64,000 bases of DNA from Limnohabitans parvus II-B4. Lineage in GTDB: Bacteria; Pseudomonadota; Gammaproteobacteria; Burkholderiales; Burkholderiaceae_C. A program made the position numbers and the translations under genes. How positions within the stretch are numbered: position 1 is the stretch's first letter; each line of letters opens with the position of its first letter. Positions 55,011 to 63,651 of this stretch are shown in pieces. The stretch covers positions 284,588 through 348,587 of the forward strand of contig NZ_NESN01000005.1 of the NCBI RefSeq assembly GCF_003063455.1, written 5' to 3'. The notes under the pieces are model-generated. The model saw nothing but the letters and a program-made list of their open reading frames with translations, was not told the DNA's origin and ran no database searches.

Positions 55011-55097
55011 TGTTCCATTTCCCCAGGGGTTTGGCTGTCCATGTCTACACGTCCGCAAATTGATGTGGCTGTCCTGATGCGTCGTTAGGCTCACGCC

Positions 55098-55976
55098 ATG
55101 TCTGTCGTACTGAATGCACCCACCGCCGCGCAGGTCATGCCCAAACCCCGCATCACCCATGCACGCGCGCCACTCACCCGCTCGGTGTTGGTGTGCAATG
55201 AATTCGGTGAAAAATCCGAAACCCAAATTCCTGCAGAGCGCGCACTGACGCTCTACCTCGACAAAAAAGAGCTGGTGACCCTGATGACATTGGGTGGCCA
55301 GGCGGAATTGCTGGTCCTGGGCTTCCTGCGCAACCAGCGTCTGATCGACTCGGTCGATCAAATCGAATCCATCACCGTGGACTGGAGTGTGGGCGAGGGT
55401 GAAATGGGTGAGCCAGGTGTGGCTGCCATCAAAACCCGCACGGAAGCGCAAGTCGTCATCGAGCGCAGCGCCGACCGCGTGGTCACCACCGGCTGCGGAC
55501 AAGGCAGTGTGTTTGGCGACTTGATGGCCCATATCGACGAGATCGAACTGCCTTCGGCCCACATCACCCAAAGCCAGCTGTACGGCTTGGTCAACGCCAT
55601 TCGTTTGCAAGAAACCACCTACAAATCCTCGGGCTCCGTGCATGGCTGTGCGCTGTTCCAAGGCGATCAAATGCTCATGTTCGTCGAAGACGTCGGCCGC
55701 CACAACGCCGTCGACACCATTGCCGGCTGGATGTGGATGAACGACATCGATGGGCAAGACAAAGTTTTCTACACCACCGGCCGATTGACCAGTGAAATGG
55801 TCATCAAATCCGCCCAAATGGGCATTCCCGTGGTCGTCTCCCGCAGCGGCATCACCCAAATGGGCCTGGACATTGCCAACCACCTGGGCCTGTGTGCCAT
55901 CGGTCGCGCCACCAACAAACGCTTTTTGTGCTTCAGCGGTGCAGAGCGTTTCATTTGGCAACCCGAACTCGCCTGA
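55098..55976 (+). CDS. fdhD: FdhD, formate dehydrogenase maturation sulfurtransferase
   Basis: Transfers sulfur from a cysteine desulfurase to the molybdenum or tungsten cofactor before insertion into formate dehydrogenase. It has 292 residues. Family segments are ERALTLYLDKKELVTLMTLGGQAELLVLGFLRNQRLI, SSGSVHGCALF, EDVGRHNAVDTIAGW and FYTTGRLTSEMVIKSAQMGIPVVVSRSGIT. The sulfur-accepting loop reads TTGCGQGS (near 131), so only the first Cys of the usual CxxC pair is present. It lies 87 bases after the sensor kinase and completes the formate dehydrogenase set. Confidence 0.94.
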   Translation: MSVVLNAPTAAQVMPKPRITHARAPLTRSVLVCNEFGEKSETQIPAERALTLYLDKKELVTLMTLGGQAELLVLGFLRNQRLIDSVDQIESITVDWSVGEGEMGEPGVAAIKTRTEAQVVIERSADRVVTTGCGQGSVFGDLMAHIDEIELPSAHITQSQLYGLVNAIRLQETTYKSSGSVHGCALFQGDQMLMFVEDVGRHNAVDTIAGWMWMNDIDGQDKVFYTTGRLTSEMVIKSAQMGIPVVVSRSGITQMGLDIANHLGLCAIGRATNKRFLCFSGAERFIWQPELA

Positions 55977-56072
55977 CGCCCATCAAACGGCAGGGGCCTG
56001 CGCCGCAGGCTGAATCCAACGCCAAAATGCCTTGCGCCGCGCCGTGAATGCGTTGTGCGGTAAGGTGGCGAT

Positions 56073-58592
56073 ATGAACCAACAAGGATGGATGCACGGCC
56101 TGCGACTCGGTGGGCGCAATTTGTGGCGAGACCTGCGCGCGGGCGAGCTGCGCTTGCTCATGATTTCGGTCAGTTTGGCCGTGGCGGCGCTCACGGCGGT
56201 GGGCTTTTTGGCTGACCGCATGCAAACGGGCTTGTGGCGCGATGCGCGGCAACTGCTGGGCGGTGACGCGGTGGTGGTCAGTGACCAAAACACCCCGCCC
56301 AACTTTGTGCAGCAAGCCCGACAAATGGGTTTGCAAACCAACACCAACATCACCTTTCCCACCATGGCCCGTGCCATGTCCGAGCAAGGCGGGGCCAGTC
56401 GCTTGGTCGCACTCAAAGCGGTGGAGCCCGGCTATCCCTTGCGTGGCCAATTGCAGGTCTCGCCCCAACCCGCCGCCGCGTCCATCCCCCCGTCGGGGCA
56501 GGTGTGGGTCGACCCGGCCTTGTTAGACAACCTCAAGCTGCAAGCCGGGCAAATGTTGGGTTTGGGGGACCGCAGTTTCCGCATCACAGCCACCATCGAA
56601 CGCGAGCCCGACCGGGGCGCTGGCTTCATGACCTTTGCCCCTCGCGTCATGATCAATGCAGCCGATCTGCCATCGACAGGGCTGGTGCAGCCGGCCAGCC
56701 GCGTCACTTGGCGCATGGCCGTGGCTGGCGACACCGCAGCTGCCGAGCGCTTTGTGCAATGGGCCAAGCCCGAGGTCGAGCAATCGCATGTGCGTGGCGT
56801 GCAGATTGAATCACTCGACAGCGGCCGCCCCGAAATGCGCCAGACACTGGACCGAGCGGCCCAGTTCTTGAATCTGGTGGCCCTGCTGGCGGCCTTGTTG
56901 TGCGCCGTGGCCGTGGCCTTGGCGGCCCGCAGTTTCGCCGAGCGTCAACTCGATGCCTGTGCCTTGTTGCGAGTTCTCGGTCAAAGCCAGCGCACACTCA
57001 CTTTGAGTTATGGCCTGGAGTTTTTGGGTGCGGGTCTGCTGGCCAGCGCCGTGGGCGTCGCGGTGGGCTACGGGGTCCATCTGGGCTTTGTCTTGCTGCT
57101 GGCCGGTTTGATCGATGCACAGCTGCCCCCCGCCACCTTGCAACCGGCCCTGATGGGCTTGGGCATGGGCCTCACGCTGCTGGTGGCCTTTGGCTTGCCG
57201 CCCGTGCTGCAGTTGGCCAAAGTGCCCCCCTTGCGCGTCATCCGGCGCGACCTGGGCGGCCTGCAAGTGCGCTCGGGTTTGGTGCTGGCCATGGGTTTGG
57301 TGGGTTTTGCCCTGACGCTGCTCATGGTCAGCCGCAACCTGACTTTGGGCTTGATCACCGTGGGCGGTTTTGCAGTCGCCTTGCTGGTGTTTGCCGGCCT
57401 GGCTGCCGCCGCTCTGTGGCTGCTGCGGCGCACCGTGCCGGGCGAGCAAGCGCCGGGCTGGCTCCGGTTGGCCACGCGCCAAGTGGCGGCGCGCCCCGTG
57501 TTTGCGGTGGTGCAAGTGAGTGCTTTGTCGGTGGGCTTGTTGGCTTTGGCCTTGCTTGTGTTGCTGCGCACCGACTTGATCGCCAGCTGGCGACAGGCCA
57601 CGCCCGCCAATGCACCCGACCGGTTCGTCATCAACGTGCAGCCCGAGCAAGCCACCGACTTTTTGGCCAGCTTGAACAAAGCCGGGGTGCAATCGCCCGA
57701 CTGGTTCCCCATGATCCGGGGCCGATTGGTCGCCATCAACGGCCGCGAGGTTGGCCCCACCGACTTCGAAGCCGACCGCGCCAAACGCCTCATCGACCGC
57801 GAGATCAACCTCTCGCACTCGGCCACCTTGCCCGCCCACAACCCCTTGACCGCGGGCCGTTGGGTGCCCGAAGAAGCCGATGGCGTGAGTGTGGAACAAG
57901 GCATTGCCGACACCCTGGGCCTGAAGCTGGGCGACCAACTGCGTTTCGACATCGCAGGCCAGCCCCGCGAAGCCCGCATCACCAGCTTGCGCAAAGTGGA
58001 CTGGACCTCCATGCGTGCCAACTTCTTCATGATGTTCCCGGTCTCGCAAATGCCCGACCTGCCCATGACTTACATGGCCGCCTTTCGCTCGCCGCAAAGC
58101 GCAGCAGGTTTTGACAACGCGCTGGTCAACCAATTTCCCAACATCACCAGCGTCGACATGCGCAGCACCTTGGCCCAGGTGCAGCGCGTCATGGACCAGG
58201 TGATCCGTGCGGTCGAATATTTGTTCGCCTTCACGCTGGCCGCGGGCCTCATGGTGCTCCTGGCCGCCGTGGGTGCCAGCCGCCAAGCGCGTGAGCGCGA
58301 ATACGCCATCATGCGAGCGCTCGGGGCAGGGCGCGCCTTGCTGGCCCAGGTGCAACGCACCGAACTGCTGGGCTTGGGCTGGCTAGCGGGCTTCATGGCC
58401 AGCAGCATGGCCTTGGCTGTAGGCTGGGCATTGGCCCGCTATGCATTCGAGTTTGCGTGGCAACCCCCGCTGTGGGCACCTCTGGCTGGCGGCGCTTTGG
58501 GGGCCTTGCTGGCCTGGGCGGCAGGCAGCCTCAGCTTGTCCGGCGTGCTGCGCCAACCCGTCATGCAAACTTTGCGACAAGCGGCAGAGTGA
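56073..58592 (+). CDS. FtsX-like ABC transporter permease
   Basis: Large membrane permease of 839 residues of the YbbP/FtsX-like type. It has an N-terminal helix (about 25-48), a long periplasmic domain, and two FtsX modules: helices near 268-290, 310-340 and 360-385, and again near 715-740, 765-790 and 800-825. A run of four central helices (410-500) lies between. E. coli YbbP works with the ATPase YbbA, but no ATPase gene is adjacent here. Substrate unknown; lipid or lipoprotein handling is typical of the superfamily. The gene is bounded downstream by palindromic repeats. Confidence 0.85.
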   Translation: MNQQGWMHGLRLGGRNLWRDLRAGELRLLMISVSLAVAALTAVGFLADRMQTGLWRDARQLLGGDAVVVSDQNTPPNFVQQARQMGLQTNTNITFPTMARAMSEQGGASRLVALKAVEPGYPLRGQLQVSPQPAAASIPPSGQVWVDPALLDNLKLQAGQMLGLGDRSFRITATIEREPDRGAGFMTFAPRVMINAADLPSTGLVQPASRVTWRMAVAGDTAAAERFVQWAKPEVEQSHVRGVQIESLDSGRPEMRQTLDRAAQFLNLVALLAALLCAVAVALAARSFAERQLDACALLRVLGQSQRTLTLSYGLEFLGAGLLASAVGVAVGYGVHLGFVLLLAGLIDAQLPPATLQPALMGLGMGLTLLVAFGLPPVLQLAKVPPLRVIRRDLGGLQVRSGLVLAMGLVGFALTLLMVSRNLTLGLITVGGFAVALLVFAGLAAAALWLLRRTVPGEQAPGWLRLATRQVAARPVFAVVQVSALSVGLLALALLVLLRTDLIASWRQATPANAPDRFVINVQPEQATDFLASLNKAGVQSPDWFPMIRGRLVAINGREVGPTDFEADRAKRLIDREINLSHSATLPAHNPLTAGRWVPEEADGVSVEQGIADTLGLKLGDQLRFDIAGQPREARITSLRKVDWTSMRANFFMMFPVSQMPDLPMTYMAAFRSPQSAAGFDNALVNQFPNITSVDMRSTLAQVQRVMDQVIRAVEYLFAFTLAAGLMVLLAAVGASRQAREREYAIMRALGAGRALLAQVQRTELLGLGWLAGFMASSMALAVGWALARYAFEFAWQPPLWAPLAGGALGALLAWAAGSLSLSGVLRQPVMQTLRQAAE

Positions 58593-59046
58593 GACATGGA
58601 TACCCGCGTGCGCGGGTATGACAAGAAAGAATGGCTACCCGCGTGCACGGGTATGACAAGAAAGAATGGCTACCCGCGTGCACGGGTATGACAAGAAAGA
58701 ATGGCTACGCGCGTGCACGGGTATGACATTTACTGCCATCCCGATTCCCGTTCTTGTCACCCCCGACCTGATCGGGGGGCCATGCCTTCTGACTTTGTCA
58801 CCCCCGACCTGATCGGGGGCCATGCCTTCTGACTTTGTCACCCCCGACTTGATCGGGGGTCCATGCCTTTTGACTTTGTCACCCCCGACTTGATCGGGGG
58901 TCCATGCCTTCGTCCACCATGGCTACCCGCGTGCGCGGGTATGACAAGAAAGAACGGATACCCGCATGCGCGGGCATGACAAATTCGCGAGCAGGGGCTC
59001 GCTCCCACACCAAACCGCAGTAACCGCTTCCTGCAAAATACAAACC
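58593..59046. repeat. Palindromic repeat array upstream of the truncated haemoglobin gene
   Basis: No gene here. Four units with the TACCCGCG-type palindrome at 58597-58727 are spaced about 35 bases (linker AAGAAAGAATGGC). Four units with the CCCCCGACxTGATCGGGGG palindrome at 58756-58915 follow, in the opposite orientation, and then two TACCCGC-type units at 58917-58980. One REP-like type C element in reverse orientation is at 58983-59009. All of the first two kinds have GTCA on one side and a CCATG or TCCAT end on the other. Confidence 0.92.
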
Positions 59047-59451
59047 ATGCAAATTGAAGACAAACCCCCGTTTGACACCCCGTTCGAGTGGATCGGTGGC
59101 GAGCCCCCGGTTCGGGCCTTGGTCGACCGTTTTTACGACCTGATGGACCTCGAACCCGGCTACAAAGAACTGCGTGCCGCCCACGGCAACACCTTGCAAG
59201 ACGCACGCGACAAATTGTTTTGGTTCTTGTGCGGCTGGCTCGGCGGGCCGGAGCATTACACCGAGCGCTTTGGCCACCCGCGCCTGCGCATGCGCCACAT
59301 GCCGTTTTCCATTGGCGTGCTCGAACGTGACCAATGGCTCGCCTGCATGGACCAAGCCATGCAGGAAACCTGGGTCGACCCCGTGCTGCGCGAACGCCTG
59401 AATGCCAGCTTCTTCAAAACCGCCGATTGGATGCGCAACCGCGGCGCTTGA
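59047..59451 (+). CDS. Group II truncated haemoglobin
   Basis: Haem protein of 134 residues with the 2-on-2 globin fold, binding O2 or NO. The order matches group II: PPFEWIGGEPPVRALVDRFYDLMD (helices A-B), KLFWFLCGWLGGPEHYTERFGHPRLRMRHMPFSIG (E-F with the proximal His in RMRHMPF), and DQWLACMDQAMQE (helix G). The W in the G helix region is typical of group II. The ATG at 59047 is the conserved start; the frame upstream runs into repeats. Confidence 0.93.
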   Translation: MQIEDKPPFDTPFEWIGGEPPVRALVDRFYDLMDLEPGYKELRAAHGNTLQDARDKLFWFLCGWLGGPEHYTERFGHPRLRMRHMPFSIGVLERDQWLACMDQAMQETWVDPVLRERLNASFFKTADWMRNRGA

Positions 59452-59747
59452 TCATGTCCCCGCTGCTTGTGTCGTTACCTGTCATTCCCATCTCGCATTC
59501 CCGCGCATCTTTCTGTCATTCCCGCGCATCTTTCCGTCATTCCCGCGCATGCGGGAATCCATGGTGTTCATGGCATAGATTCCCGCCTTCGCGGGAATGA
59601 CAACAGGGGAGTCGCGGTGCAACTGGCTCAACAAAAATCCTATGGATTCCCGCATGCGCGGGAATGACAAGACGGAATGACGAGACGGAATGACAAGACG
59701 GAATGACGAGATCGTATGACAACGGAGAATGAGAAGACGGAATCAGC
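59452..59747. repeat. Palindromic repeats downstream of the truncated haemoglobin
   Basis: This gap holds the same repeat family with a TTCCCGCGCATGCGGGAA-type palindrome. Two half units (CATTCCCGCGCATCTTTC) precede a full unit at about 59537-59562, and inverted full units follow at about 59577-59601 and 59641-59668. Several GGAATGACAAGAC fragments follow up to 59735. The palindrome sequence differs from the arrays on either side but keeps the GTCA and TCCAT ends. Confidence 0.88.
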
Positions 59748-60386
59748 TCAACCGGCTGGTTTGAGCAACACCAGCAGAGCCCCGGCGCCGCCTTCTGCGG
59801 GCTTGGCCTGGACGAAGGCCATGACCTGGTTTTTTTGGATCAACCAGCTGTGGACCTTGGGTTTGAGCACCGATGTTTTGCCCGGTGAACCCAGCCCTTT
59901 GCCGTGCACCACGCGCAAACAGCGCAAGCCTTGGCGATGGGCGATGCGGATGAATTCGGCCAGTGCCACGCGGGCTTCGTCGCTGCGCAGGCCGTGCAGA
60001 TCGATCTCTCGCTGAATGGACCAGCCGCCTTTGCGCAGCTTTTGGGTCACGTCGATGCCGATGCCAGGACGCCGAAAACTCAGGGCGTCATCGGTGTCGA
60101 GCAAGGTGCTCACATCAAAACCATCGCTCAAGGCGTCGCGCAAAACCGCTTCTTCGTCTTTTTGGCGCTGCACGGCCACGGGCGCTGGCGCGGGTGGGCT
60201 GATGCTGGCTTGGTCGTGTAAGGGCAGCCGCTGCACAACGCCAACCGCACGCACAAACAAATTGGCTTCGGCTTCCCGTTGGCGTGCAGCGGCAAGGCGA
60301 GCGGCCTCTTCGGCCTTGGCTTTTTCATGGGCCTCGGCGAGTTGTTTCTGGACCTTCTTGAGGTCTTGCAGGGCATTGATTTTCAC
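59748..60386 (-). CDS. Smr-domain protein
   Basis: Protein of 212 residues with a C-terminal Smr domain, a nuclease-type domain also found at the end of MutS2. The N-terminal half has a Lys/Glu/Ala-rich helix, probably a coiled coil (LKKVQKQLAEAHEKAKAEEAARLAAARQ). The Smr domain (about 130-212) shows EIDLHGLRSDEARVALAEFI, the VVHGKGLGSPG loop and GAGALLVLLK. The GTG at 60386 is chosen as start because the helix begins there; the frame is open to 60467 through a REP-like element. Family members act on RNA or branched DNA; the role here is not known. Confidence 0.85.
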   Translation of the reverse strand: MKINALQDLKKVQKQLAEAHEKAKAEEAARLAAARQREAEANLFVRAVGVVQRLPLHDQASISPPAPAPVAVQRQKDEEAVLRDALSDGFDVSTLLDTDDALSFRRPGIGIDVTQKLRKGGWSIQREIDLHGLRSDEARVALAEFIRIAHRQGLRCLRVVHGKGLGSPGKTSVLKPKVHSWLIQKNQVMAFVQAKPAEGGAGALLVLLKPAG

Positions 60387-60440
60387 CCACTGATCGTGCC
60401 ACAAAACTGCCTGGACTGGCGTGCGGTGAGCCACTTCACA

Positions 60441-60468
60441 CCTTCGGCCGCAGGGGCAGCCTTCCACA
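60441..60468 (-). repeat. REP-like palindrome (type C)
   Basis: One reverse-oriented copy, CCTTCGG...CCTTCCACA, in the gap between the Smr gene and apaH. It is slightly diverged from the other copies. Confidence 0.6.
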
Positions 60469-60486
60469 CAGAAAGGGTCTGTGCAT

Positions 60487-61314
60487 TCACCCCGGTTTCT
60501 GCGCCTGCTCGCACTTCACCTGAATCAGCTCAGTCTGCCCATCGGCACCCAGCCGCATCGCGCTCAGGCAGCCGCCCCACACGCAACCCGTGTCCAGTGC
60601 CCACACATCGCCGCGCTGCAGTTGCCCCAAGGTCGACCAATGCCCAAATGCCACCGTCACATCGGCTGTTCGTCTGCCCGGCACATCAAACCAAGGCATG
60701 AAGCCCGCAGGCGCCGCATCGGCGCCTTCTTTGGCTGCAAACTCCATCACGCCTTCGGTCGAGCAAAAACGCAGCCGTGTCAGCGCATTCACCACCACGC
60801 GCAGACGGTCCACACCCGCCAAATCATCGCGCCAAGACGCGGGCTCATTGCCATACATCTGGTGCAAAAAATCGCTCAGATCCGGCCCGCGCAAGACCGA
60901 CTCCACCTCGCCCGCCAAAGCCAATGTTTGCGCAACAGTCCACGACGGCAACACCCCTGCATGCACCATCAACACACCGTGGTCCCACATGGCCATGCGC
61001 TGGTGGCGCAGCCAGTCCAGCAGGGCAGGGCGGTCTGACGCGTGCAAGATGCCATCCAGCGTGTCCATCGGCTTGAGCCGCCCAGCCCCGGCGGCCACGG
61101 CCAGCAAATGCAAGTCGTGATTGCCCAGCACACACTGCACCGCGCTGCCCATCGCCATCAAGCGCCGCAACACCTGTGCCGATGCAGGCCCCCGGTTCAC
61201 CAAGTCACCCAAAACATACAACGCGTCCCGGCTTGGAGAGAAATCAATCTCGTCCAGCAATCGCCCCAAAGGCGCATCGCAACCCTGAACATCACCCACC
61301 CAATAAACGGACAT
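60487..61314 (-). CDS. apaH: Symmetrical bis(5'-nucleosyl)-tetraphosphatase
   Basis: Hydrolyses diadenosine tetraphosphate to two ADP and removes Np4N caps from RNA. It has 275 residues with the metallophosphatase motifs YWVGDVQGCDAPL (residues 4-16), LYVLGDLVNRGP and VLGNHDLHLLAVAAG, then VLMVHAGVLPSW and the terminal ALDTGCVWGGCLSAMRL. The ATG at 61314 is the family start. The open frame upstream runs into the next repeat array. Confidence 0.95.
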   Translation of the reverse strand: MSVYWVGDVQGCDAPLGRLLDEIDFSPSRDALYVLGDLVNRGPASAQVLRRLMAMGSAVQCVLGNHDLHLLAVAAGAGRLKPMDTLDGILHASDRPALLDWLRHQRMAMWDHGVLMVHAGVLPSWTVAQTLALAGEVESVLRGPDLSDFLHQMYGNEPASWRDDLAGVDRLRVVVNALTRLRFCSTEGVMEFAAKEGADAAPAGFMPWFDVPGRRTADVTVAFGHWSTLGQLQRGDVWALDTGCVWGGCLSAMRLGADGQTELIQVKCEQAQKPG

Positions 61315-61364
61315 AAGCACCTCTTGGGTGGCATTGTCCCAAATCATTCGCCATGCGGGCAAAA

Positions 61365-61593
61365 GTCATGGACCCCCGATCAGGTCGGGGGTGACAAGAT
61401 GTTTGTCATGCCCATCACCATTTGTCATACCCGCGCACGCGGGTATCCACAACAGCCGAAGGCATGGACCCCCGATCAAGTCGGGTGTGACGAAGACAGG
61501 TGTCATGGACCCCCGATCAAGTCGGGGGTGACTAGATATTTCAAGTCGGGGGGTGACAAGATGTTTGTCATACCCGCGCACGCGGGTATCCAT
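61365..61593. repeat. Palindromic repeats between apaH and the corC-like gene
   Basis: Units of the GTCA-palindrome-TCCAT family in both orientations: CCCCCGATCAxGTCGGGGG type at about 61366-61394, 61463-61491 and 61503-61532, a half unit at 61540-61556, and TACCCGCGCACGCGGGTA type at 61425-61449 and 61567-61593. The last unit ends 20 bases before the start codon of the next gene, so it lies in the leader of that message. Confidence 0.9.
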
Positions 61594-61612
61594 GCTTGGC
61601 ACAATGGCGGTT

Positions 61613-62917
61613 ATGGATTTTTTATTGATTGCTTTCCTCACCCTCCTCAACGGGGTGTTCGCCATGTCAGAGCTGGCGCTGGCCTCCAGCCGCAAGGCCC
61701 GTCTGGCGGCCATGGAAGAGGCGGGCGACAAAGGTGCACACGCTGCCCTCAAACTGCTCGAAGAACCCACCCAGTTCTTGTCCACCGTGCAAGTGGGCAT
61801 CACCTCCATCGGGGTGCTCAACGGCATCGTGGGTGAGGCCGCTTTCAGCGCCGATCTGGCCCTTCAACTGGTGCAATTGGGCCTGACAGAACCCGTCGCT
61901 GCCATCACGGCCACCGCCATTGTGGTCACCATCATCACCTTCACCACCATCATCTTTGGGGAACTGGTGCCCAAACGCATCGGCCAGCTCTACCCCGAAG
62001 CCGTGGCCCGCCTGGTCGCGCGTCCCATGGCGTGGTTGGCCAAAGCTGCTGGGCCCTTTGTCAAACTGCTTTCGCTGTCCACGCAAGGCATGCTCAAACT
62101 CATGCGCATCGACAGCAAAGGCAGCCGTGCCGTGACCGAAGAAGAAATCACGGCCAGCCTGGTCGAAGGTGTGGATGCCGGACTGATCGAAGAGCACGAA
62201 CACCAAATGGTGCGCAACGTGTTCCACCTCGACGACCGAGCGCTCACCTCCATGATGACGCCCCGCAGCGACATCCAGTGGCTCGAAGCCCACCTCACGC
62301 CCCAGCAAGCCATGGACCGCATCAACCAAATGCGTGGCGACGGCAACCACTCCTGGTACCCCGTGTGCCGCGACGGCTTGGGCCACATCATCGGCGTCAT
62401 CAGCCTCTCGCACCTGCTGGCGCTGCCGCACGGCGACAACAGCCCGCTCGAAAACCACGCCCAAACTGCCCACTTTGTGCCTGAAACCCTGACCGGCATG
62501 GAGCTGCTCGAACAAATGCGCGACCAGTCCAGCCGCATGCTCTTTGTGGTCGACGAATACGGCGAAGTGCAAGGCCTGCTTACCCCCCTGGACCTGCTCG
62601 AAGCCATCACCGGAGAGCTCAAGCCCGACACCCAAACCGACGCCTGGGCCACCCAAAACGAAGACGGCAGCTGGCTGCTCGACGGCATCATGCCCGTCAA
62701 CGAACTCAAAGCGCGCCTGGACATCAAAGAGCTGCCCGCCGAAGACAAAAATCGCTACAACACCCTGGCGGGCCTGCTCATGTACGCCCTAGGCCAAATG
62801 CCCACCCCGGGGCAGGTCGTTGAACTGGCCGACTGGCGTTTCGAAATCGTCACATTGGATGGCCGCCGAATAGACAAAGTCGCCGCCATGCAGCAAGTGG
62901 CTACGCCTACTCCGTAA
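61613..62917 (+). CDS. CNNM/CorC (HlyC)-family membrane protein
   Basis: Membrane protein of 434 residues. An N-terminal CNNM/DUF21 domain with about four helices (MDFLLIAFLTLLNGVFAMSELALASSRKARL onward, to about 200) is followed by two CBS domains (about 215-340, MMTPRSDIQWLEAH and MLFVVDEYGEVQGLLTPLDLLEAI). A C-terminal CorC/HlyC domain (about 355-430) closes it. Homologues are linked to Mg2+ or Co2+ efflux, and haemolysin is an old label. The ATG at 61613 is chosen at the first helix; the frame before it reads through repeats. Confidence 0.92.
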   Translation: MDFLLIAFLTLLNGVFAMSELALASSRKARLAAMEEAGDKGAHAALKLLEEPTQFLSTVQVGITSIGVLNGIVGEAAFSADLALQLVQLGLTEPVAAITATAIVVTIITFTTIIFGELVPKRIGQLYPEAVARLVARPMAWLAKAAGPFVKLLSLSTQGMLKLMRIDSKGSRAVTEEEITASLVEGVDAGLIEEHEHQMVRNVFHLDDRALTSMMTPRSDIQWLEAHLTPQQAMDRINQMRGDGNHSWYPVCRDGLGHIIGVISLSHLLALPHGDNSPLENHAQTAHFVPETLTGMELLEQMRDQSSRMLFVVDEYGEVQGLLTPLDLLEAITGELKPDTQTDAWATQNEDGSWLLDGIMPVNELKARLDIKELPAEDKNRYNTLAGLLMYALGQMPTPGQVVELADWRFEIVTLDGRRIDKVAAMQQVATPTP

Positions 62918-63366
62918 CTCTCATACCCGCGCGCACCTCTGTCTTACCCGCGCGCACCTTTGTCATACCCGCGCGCATCTTTGTCATACCCGCGCATGCG
63001 GGTATCCACCTCAGCCGAAGCCACAGACCCCCGATCAAGTCGGGGGTGACGAATACAGAAGCCACAGACCCCCGATCAAGTCGGGGGTGACGAATACAGA
63101 AGCCACAGACCCTCGATCAAGTCGGGGGTGACGAAGTAGGTCTGTCATGCCCACGACCACTTGTCATGCCCGCGCATGCGGGTATCCACCTCAGCCGAAG
63201 CCACAGACCCCCGATCAAATCGGGGGTGACGAATACAGAAGCCATGGACCCCCGATCAACTCGGGGGTGACGAAGTAGGTCTGTCATGCCCACGACCACT
63301 TGTCATGCCCGCGCATGCGGGTATCCATCCCCTTGTCAATCTCCAAAGCCTGCCATACGCTCACTT
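62918..63366. repeat. Palindromic repeat array with a duplicated block, upstream of the GIY-YIG gene
   Basis: No gene here. It begins with shortened TACCCGCGCGCA units (62920-62990). A block from about 62990 to 63169 follows, consisting of a TACCCGCGCATGCGGGTA unit and three CCCCCGATCAAGTCGGGGG units about 41 bases apart, then GTAGGTCTGTCATGCCC. The block is repeated at about 63170-63330 with one 41-base unit missing and a few substitutions. The last unit ends about 38 bases before the GIY-YIG start codon. Confidence 0.92.
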
Positions 63367-63651
63367 ATGGCTTACTTTGTCTATATCCTCGCCAATCAAA
63401 AAAACGGCACTTTGTATGTTGGCGTCACCAACCATTTGATTCGCCGCGTCCATGAACACAAGCAGCATGCGGTCGATGGATTCACCGCCCGCTATAACGT
63501 CACCCAATTGGTCTGGTTTGATCAAACTGAAAGCATTCAAGAGGCCATCGCTTACGAAAAACGTTTGAAACACTGGAAGCGTGAGTGGAAAATTGCCTTG
63601 ATTGAAAAAGAAAATCCGGATTGGTTTGATTTGTATGAATCTATTTTGTGA
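63367..63651 (+). CDS. Small GIY-YIG nuclease-domain protein
   Basis: Single-domain GIY-YIG protein of 94 residues. The catalytic core is visible: YFVYILANQKNGTLYVGVTNHLIRRVHEHK (the two tyrosine strands and the Arg), a YEKRLKHWKREWKIALIEKENPDW stretch with the metal-binding Glu, and WFDLYESIL at the end. It belongs to the large group of short stand-alone UvrC N-terminal-like proteins of unknown function. Its codon use is visibly more AT-rich than the neighbours (ATT, TTG, AAA, GAA), which suggests acquisition from elsewhere. It is embedded between two palindromic repeat arrays and may be linked to them. Confidence 0.9.
   Translation: MAYFVYILANQKNGTLYVGVTNHLIRRVHEHKQHAVDGFTARYNVTQLVWFDQTESIQEAIAYEKRLKHWKREWKIALIEKENPDWFDLYESIL

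Noticed and set aside
58966..59046. Longer N-terminus for the truncated haemoglobin
   Set aside because: The in-frame upstream codons come from palindromic repeat and REP-like DNA; the globin fold begins after the ATG at 59047.
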